Positions 5,566 to 7,572 of a stretch of DNA of 7,572 nt are shown here, in pieces. How positions within the stretch are numbered: the stretch's first letter is position 1; the number at the start of each line of letters is the position of its first letter. The translations under genes and the position numbers were made by a program. Source of the stretch: Pseudomonadota bacterium (lineage in GTDB: Bacteria; Pseudomonadota; Alphaproteobacteria; Rhizobiales; Methylopilaceae); assembly GCA_023389135.1 (NCBI GenBank), contig JAEWEX010000182.1:1-7572 (forward strand), read 5' to 3'. The notes beneath the pieces are model-generated. The model was not told the origin of the DNA and made no database searches. It saw nothing but the letters and a program-made list of their open reading frames with translations.

Positions 5566-6354
5566 TCACTCCCACCAGGCGATGTCGGTGACCGTGCCGG
5601 AGACGCCTTCGATCTTGCCGGTCTCGGTGGCCGCGCCGGTCTCCAGGTTGACCTGGTAGAGCGTGCCGCCCGCCATCAGCCAGCCGGTGTTGCCGCCGTC
5701 GGCCGCCACGATGTTGAAGGCGGCGGGGGCCTCGACGTCCATGCCGAGTTCGCCGACGGTGTTCAGCACGCCGTCATTGGGCGGCGCCTGGGTGACCAGC
5801 GTGCCGGTCTCGCCGTCGATGTTGTACAGGGTGGTCGATTCCGCCTTGGAGCCATTCACCGAATTGGTATAGGCGCCGGCGATGATCATCGGCGTGCCGG
5901 ACGCATTGGCGTCGCCATCCTTCCACTTGTGCGAGCCGTCGACGGTGACCTTGCCGTCATCGACGTTGACGCGGTGGCTGGTGCCGTCCGAGCCCATGAT
6001 GCGCAGGCGGTCGGCCATCGGATTGAAGTCGACAGTCGCGACCACGCCGTCGGCAAGCTTGTCGGACAGCATCGATTTTTCCGTCGCCTTGCCGGAAGCC
6101 GGGTCGATGGTGACGATCGCTCCTGCCGCCGTCACGCCGTAGAGCATGCCGTCGGCGGGACGCACGTCGATGCCGACCAGGTTCTCGGCGCCGCTGACGG
6201 CCACGGTGTTCTGCACCTGCCAGTTCGAAGGATCGATAGTGACGATGGACTTGCCGTCCACCAGCGCGACCAGCGAGGCGGCGGAGGCGGCTGAGGCGAG
6301 CATCACGCCGGTCAGCGTCGCGGCGGAGGCGAGAAGCATGCGGTTGAGGGTCAT
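5566..6354 (-). CDS. Secreted DUF4394 domain protein
   Basis: This is a 262-aa exported protein of unknown function. Residues 1-26 are a signal peptide (MTLNRMLLASAATLTGVMLA, then SAASA). The mature part is one DUF4394 domain with repeated beta-strand units: IVTIDPSNWQV (37-47), LVGIDVRPADGMLYGVT (59-75), IVTIDPASGKATE (80-92), VDFNPMADRLRIMGSDGTSHRVNVDDGKVTVDG (108-140), GDANASGTPMIIAGAYTNS (147-165), TLYNIDGETGTLVTQAPPNDGVLNTVGELG (175-204) and GGTLYQVNLETGAATETGKI (229-248). The spacing of these units suggests a beta-propeller-like fold. The ATG at 6354 is chosen because GGGAGAA (6367-6361) stands 6 nt upstream and the signal peptide starts there. A longer in-frame ATG at 6420 would add 22 charged residues and spoil the signal. 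It diverges from an ECF sigma factor gene and ends at a strong terminator, so it is a single-gene transcript and a candidate target of that sigma factor. Confidence 0.9.
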   Translation of the reverse strand: MTLNRMLLASAATLTGVMLASAASAASLVALVDGKSIVTIDPSNWQVQNTVAVSGAENLVGIDVRPADGMLYGVTAAGAIVTIDPASGKATEKSMLSDKLADGVVATVDFNPMADRLRIMGSDGTSHRVNVDDGKVTVDGSHKWKDGDANASGTPMIIAGAYTNSVNGSKAESTTLYNIDGETGTLVTQAPPNDGVLNTVGELGMDVEAPAAFNIVAADGGNTGWLMAGGTLYQVNLETGAATETGKIEGVSGTVTDIAWWE

Positions 6355-6374
6355 CGTGGGTTCTCCCGTGTCAG

Positions 6375-6386
6375 GTCTCGATAAGC
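6375..6386 (-). promoter_or_regulatory. Leader element GCTTATCGAGAC before DUF4394
   Basis: On the minus strand GCTTATCGAGAC lies 20 nt before the DUF4394 ATG and 7 nt before its ribosome-binding site. It matches 11 of 12 bases of GCTTATCGTGAC at 6539-6550, which points the opposite way in front of the sigma factor gene. A -10-like or regulator-binding role is inferred from this pairing and position. No convincing -35 partner is visible. Confidence 0.4.
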
Positions 6387-6446
6387 GGTGGCGGCTGGAT
6401 GCCCGCCGTCCGCTTGCCATGGGGGAACACGAGGACCGCGTGCCGT

Positions 6447-6480
6447 GGATGCAGTGGGAGCAAAAAAATCTCCTGCATCC
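6447..6480. repeat. Imperfect inverted repeat with an A7 loop in the divergent region
   Basis: On the plus strand GGATGCA (6447-6453), a GTG bulge and GGAG (6457-6460) pair with CTCC (6470-6473) and TGCATCC (6474-6480). The loop is CAAAAAAAT. That is 11 paired bases around the most AT-rich spot of the region between DUF4394 and the sigma gene. The stems are not followed by T-runs, so it is not a standard terminator. It could be a palindromic operator with a flexible A-tract centre, or a hairpin in a long leader. Confidence 0.5.
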
Positions 6481-6503
6481 GGGCGCTGGGTCTGCGGTGT
6501 TGA

Positions 6504-6537
6504 CCTTTCGAACCGAGTTAGCAAGGAAACCGAAAGG
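6504..6537. repeat. 7-bp inverted repeat CCTTTCG/CGAAAGG ahead of the sigma gene
   Basis: CCTTTCG (6504-6510) and CGAAAGG (6531-6537) are perfectly complementary with 20 nt between, and lie just upstream of the shared element at 6539-6550. A TTGACC (6500-6505) overlaps the left arm and resembles a -35 box. A GGAAAC (6525-6530) in the spacer resembles an ECF -35 box, but its distance to the downstream CGT is shorter than usual for ECF promoters. This is a possible operator or promoter region of the sigma operon. Confidence 0.35.
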
Positions 6538-6538
6538 C

Positions 6539-6550
6539 GCTTATCGTGAC
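6539..6550 (+). promoter_or_regulatory. Leader element GCTTATCGTGAC before the ECF sigma gene
   Basis: GCTTATCGTGAC is the plus-strand partner of the element at 6375-6386. A GTG inside it (6546) is in frame with the sigma gene. If the element is part of the promoter, that GTG cannot be the start codon, which favours the starts at 6591 or 6621. Confidence 0.4.
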
Positions 6551-6590
6551 GGCGCACGCAATCTTCGTGCGGGGGAGAGAGTTCAGGCCA

Positions 6591-7154
6591 GTGAACGACG
6601 CCAGACCGAGACAGACCGCGATGATCGACCACGCGGCGGCCCTGCGCGCCTGCGCGGCCGGCGACCGCGCCGCCTTGCGCGGCATCTACGAGCGGGAGGC
6701 GCCCGCCATGATCGGCGTGGCCCGTCGCATCGTGCGCCGCCGCGACATTGCCGAGGAGATCGTCCAGGACGCCTTCGTCCAGATCTGGCGCCGTGCGTCC
6801 GCCTACGACCCTGCGCTCGGCTCGGGGCGTGCGTGGATGTACACCATCGTCCGCAACCGCGCCCTCAACTGGATCAGGGACAACCGCCGCGAAGACACGG
6901 TGGACGACGAGACGCTCGGCATTCTCGCCGGCGCCGACGACAACCACGAGGACATCTTCGGGCGCCTCGGCGACTCCAGTGCGCTCCAGCGCTGTCTCGC
7001 CCGCCTCGATCCGCGCCGCCGCACCTCGATCCTGCTCGCCTATGTGGGCGGGCTCTCCCATGGCGAGATCGCGGGCCGTCTCGGCGTCCCGCTGGGCACC
7101 GTGAAGGCCTGGATCCGGCGCAGCCTCATCGCGCTGCGGGAGTGCCTGGCATGA
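6591..7154 (+). CDS. ECF-type RNA polymerase sigma factor (SigK-like)
   Basis: This is an alternative sigma factor of the extracytoplasmic-function type, 187 aa from the GTG at 6591. Region 2 spans about 30-97 and includes the core-binding and -10-reading segment RRRDIAEEIVQDAFVQIWRRA (49-69) and GRAWMYTIVRNRALNWIRD (79-97). Region 4 spans about 135-187 (LARLDPRRRTSILLAYVGGL) with the HTH SHGEIAGRLGVPLGTVKAWI (156-175). Three starts are possible. GTG 6546 lies within a putative regulatory element. GTG 6591 has GGGGGAGAG 11 or more nt upstream. ATG 6621 has no clear ribosome-binding site, but the strong codon bias begins there; the codons between 6546 and 6620 include several AGA/AGG. I use 6591 with low certainty. 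The stop overlaps the anti-sigma start as ATGA, so translation is coupled. It probably controls its own operon and the divergent DUF4394 gene. Confidence 0.9.
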   Translation: MNDARPRQTAMIDHAAALRACAAGDRAALRGIYEREAPAMIGVARRIVRRRDIAEEIVQDAFVQIWRRASAYDPALGSGRAWMYTIVRNRALNWIRDNRREDTVDDETLGILAGADDNHEDIFGRLGDSSALQRCLARLDPRRRTSILLAYVGGLSHGEIAGRLGVPLGTVKAWIRRSLIALRECLA

Positions 7155-7572
7155 TCCGCGATCACGATGACGTCATCGCGCTGGCCGGCGAATACGTTCT
7201 GGGCCTGCTCGCAGAAGATGAGGTACGAGACGTCGAGGCCCGCCTTCCGGGAGACGCCGCGCTGCGGGAGGCGGTGGCGGACTGGCGCATGCGCTTCGAG
7301 GATCTCGACGCGGTTGCGGACCCGGTCGCGCCGTCTCCGGACCTGTGGAGCCGCATCGAGGCCGCGACCGCCGCGCCGGCGGTGCGTGACGCATCCGCTT
7401 CAGCCCGGTCCATGGCGCTGCACGCACAGCCGTCAGGGCGCTTCGCCGATATCTGGGCCAGCCTCGCATTCTGGCGTGGCGCCGGATTTGCGGGTGTCGC
7501 GGCCAGCATTGCCATGGCGGTGCTGCTGGCCGGCACCGTCGGCCAGCCCCAGTTGCAGCCTCAGGTCGTGGC
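7151..7572 (+). CDS. Anti-sigma factor, RskA-like, C-terminus beyond the right edge
   Basis: This is a membrane-anchored inhibitor of the preceding sigma factor; 140 codons are visible. The N-terminal sigma-binding part carries the RskA-type signature ALAGEYVLGLLAEDEVRDVE (10-29) followed by ARLPGDAALREAVADW (30-45). There is no HxxxCxxC zinc motif and no cysteine in the visible part, so it is not a zinc-binding anti-sigma. A linker of about 50 residues leads to a single membrane helix at about 109-130 (RGAGFAGVAASIAMAVLLAG). The periplasmic RskA domain, expected next, starts at the window edge. The ATG at 7151 overlaps the sigma stop by 4 nt, the usual arrangement that keeps sigma and anti-sigma in balance. 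The signal it senses is unknown. Confidence 0.88.
   Translation, partial: MIRDHDDVIALAGEYVLGLLAEDEVRDVEARLPGDAALREAVADWRMRFEDLDAVADPVAPSPDLWSRIEAATAAPAVRDASASARSMALHAQPSGRFADIWASLAFWRGAGFAGVAASIAMAVLLAGTVGQPQLQPQVV

Noticed and set aside
4375..5591. Minus-strand frame 4375-5274 (299 aa) and plus-strand frame 4572-5591 (339 aa)
   Set aside because: Both overlap the GT39 gene in other frames and lack the hydrophobic segments or any motif; their length comes from the scarcity of stop codons in GC-rich DNA.
5536..6294. 252-aa plus-strand frame
   Set aside because: It is antisense to DUF4394, which has a signal peptide, good ribosome-binding site, internal repeats and a terminator on the minus strand.
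6525..6549. Classic ECF promoter GGAAAC with a CGT -10 box
   Set aside because: The spacing between GGAAAC and the downstream CGT is about 14 nt, shorter than usual for ECF promoters, so I do not call it.
6351..7061. 236-aa minus-strand frame
   Set aside because: It is antisense to the sigma factor gene and would overlap the divergent regulatory region; no domain is visible.
7162..7536. 124-aa minus-strand frame
   Set aside because: It is antisense to the RskA-like anti-sigma gene and is rich in Ser, Ala and Arg without motifs.

Overview
The window is a GC-rich (by eye about two thirds G+C), gene-dense stretch that looks like the chromosome of an alphaproteobacterium, probably of the Rhizobiales/Hyphomicrobiales. 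The codon bias is strongly toward G or C in third position. The gene families fit that group: a DUF2946-like protein next to a PCu(A)C copper chaperone, a GT39 glycosyltransferase, and an ECF sigma factor with a RskA-type anti-sigma beside a DUF4394 protein. No tRNA, rRNA, CRISPR array, transposase or prophage gene is visible. The species cannot be named from this sequence alone.

Left block (1-2762, minus strand). Read in transcription order, it holds a LysR-type regulator with a CynR-like look (GTG start at 2762), an ABC-transporter ATPase of the TauB/SsuB/NrtD kind (start 1664), and a Tat-exported NMT1/THI5-like periplasmic substrate-binding protein (start 785) that runs off the left edge. 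No permease is present; it probably lies beyond the left edge. An AT-rich island at about 1748-1800, unlike its surroundings, holds a candidate promoter with a dyad in its spacer, and is the likely control point of the transporter operon.

Middle block (2965-5463, plus strand). A small exported Cys/His-rich DUF2946-like protein is followed by a PCu(A)C periplasmic copper chaperone and then a multi-pass GT39 family (ArnT/PMT-like) glycosyltransferase. The first two form a plausible copper-handling pair. The third is separated from them by a perfect 13-bp inverted repeat whose right arm ends five bases before the glycosyltransferase ATG, suggesting post-transcriptional control or a processing site.

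Right block (5472-7572). A minus-strand DUF4394 secreted propeller-like protein ends in a strong intrinsic terminator with a UUCG tetraloop. It diverges from a plus-strand ECF sigma factor gene that overlaps its RskA-like anti-sigma gene by ATGA; the anti-sigma gene runs off the right edge. The shared upstream region contains two inverted repeats and a nearly identical 12-nt element, 11 of 12 matching, pointing outward in front of both genes. This is a candidate promoter or operator for a sigma/anti-sigma/DUF4394 regulon.

Every protein family here is known. The least explained signals are the non-coding structures: the 13-bp repeat before the glycosyltransferase, the paired elements between DUF4394 and the sigma gene, and the palindromes inside the ABC operon.
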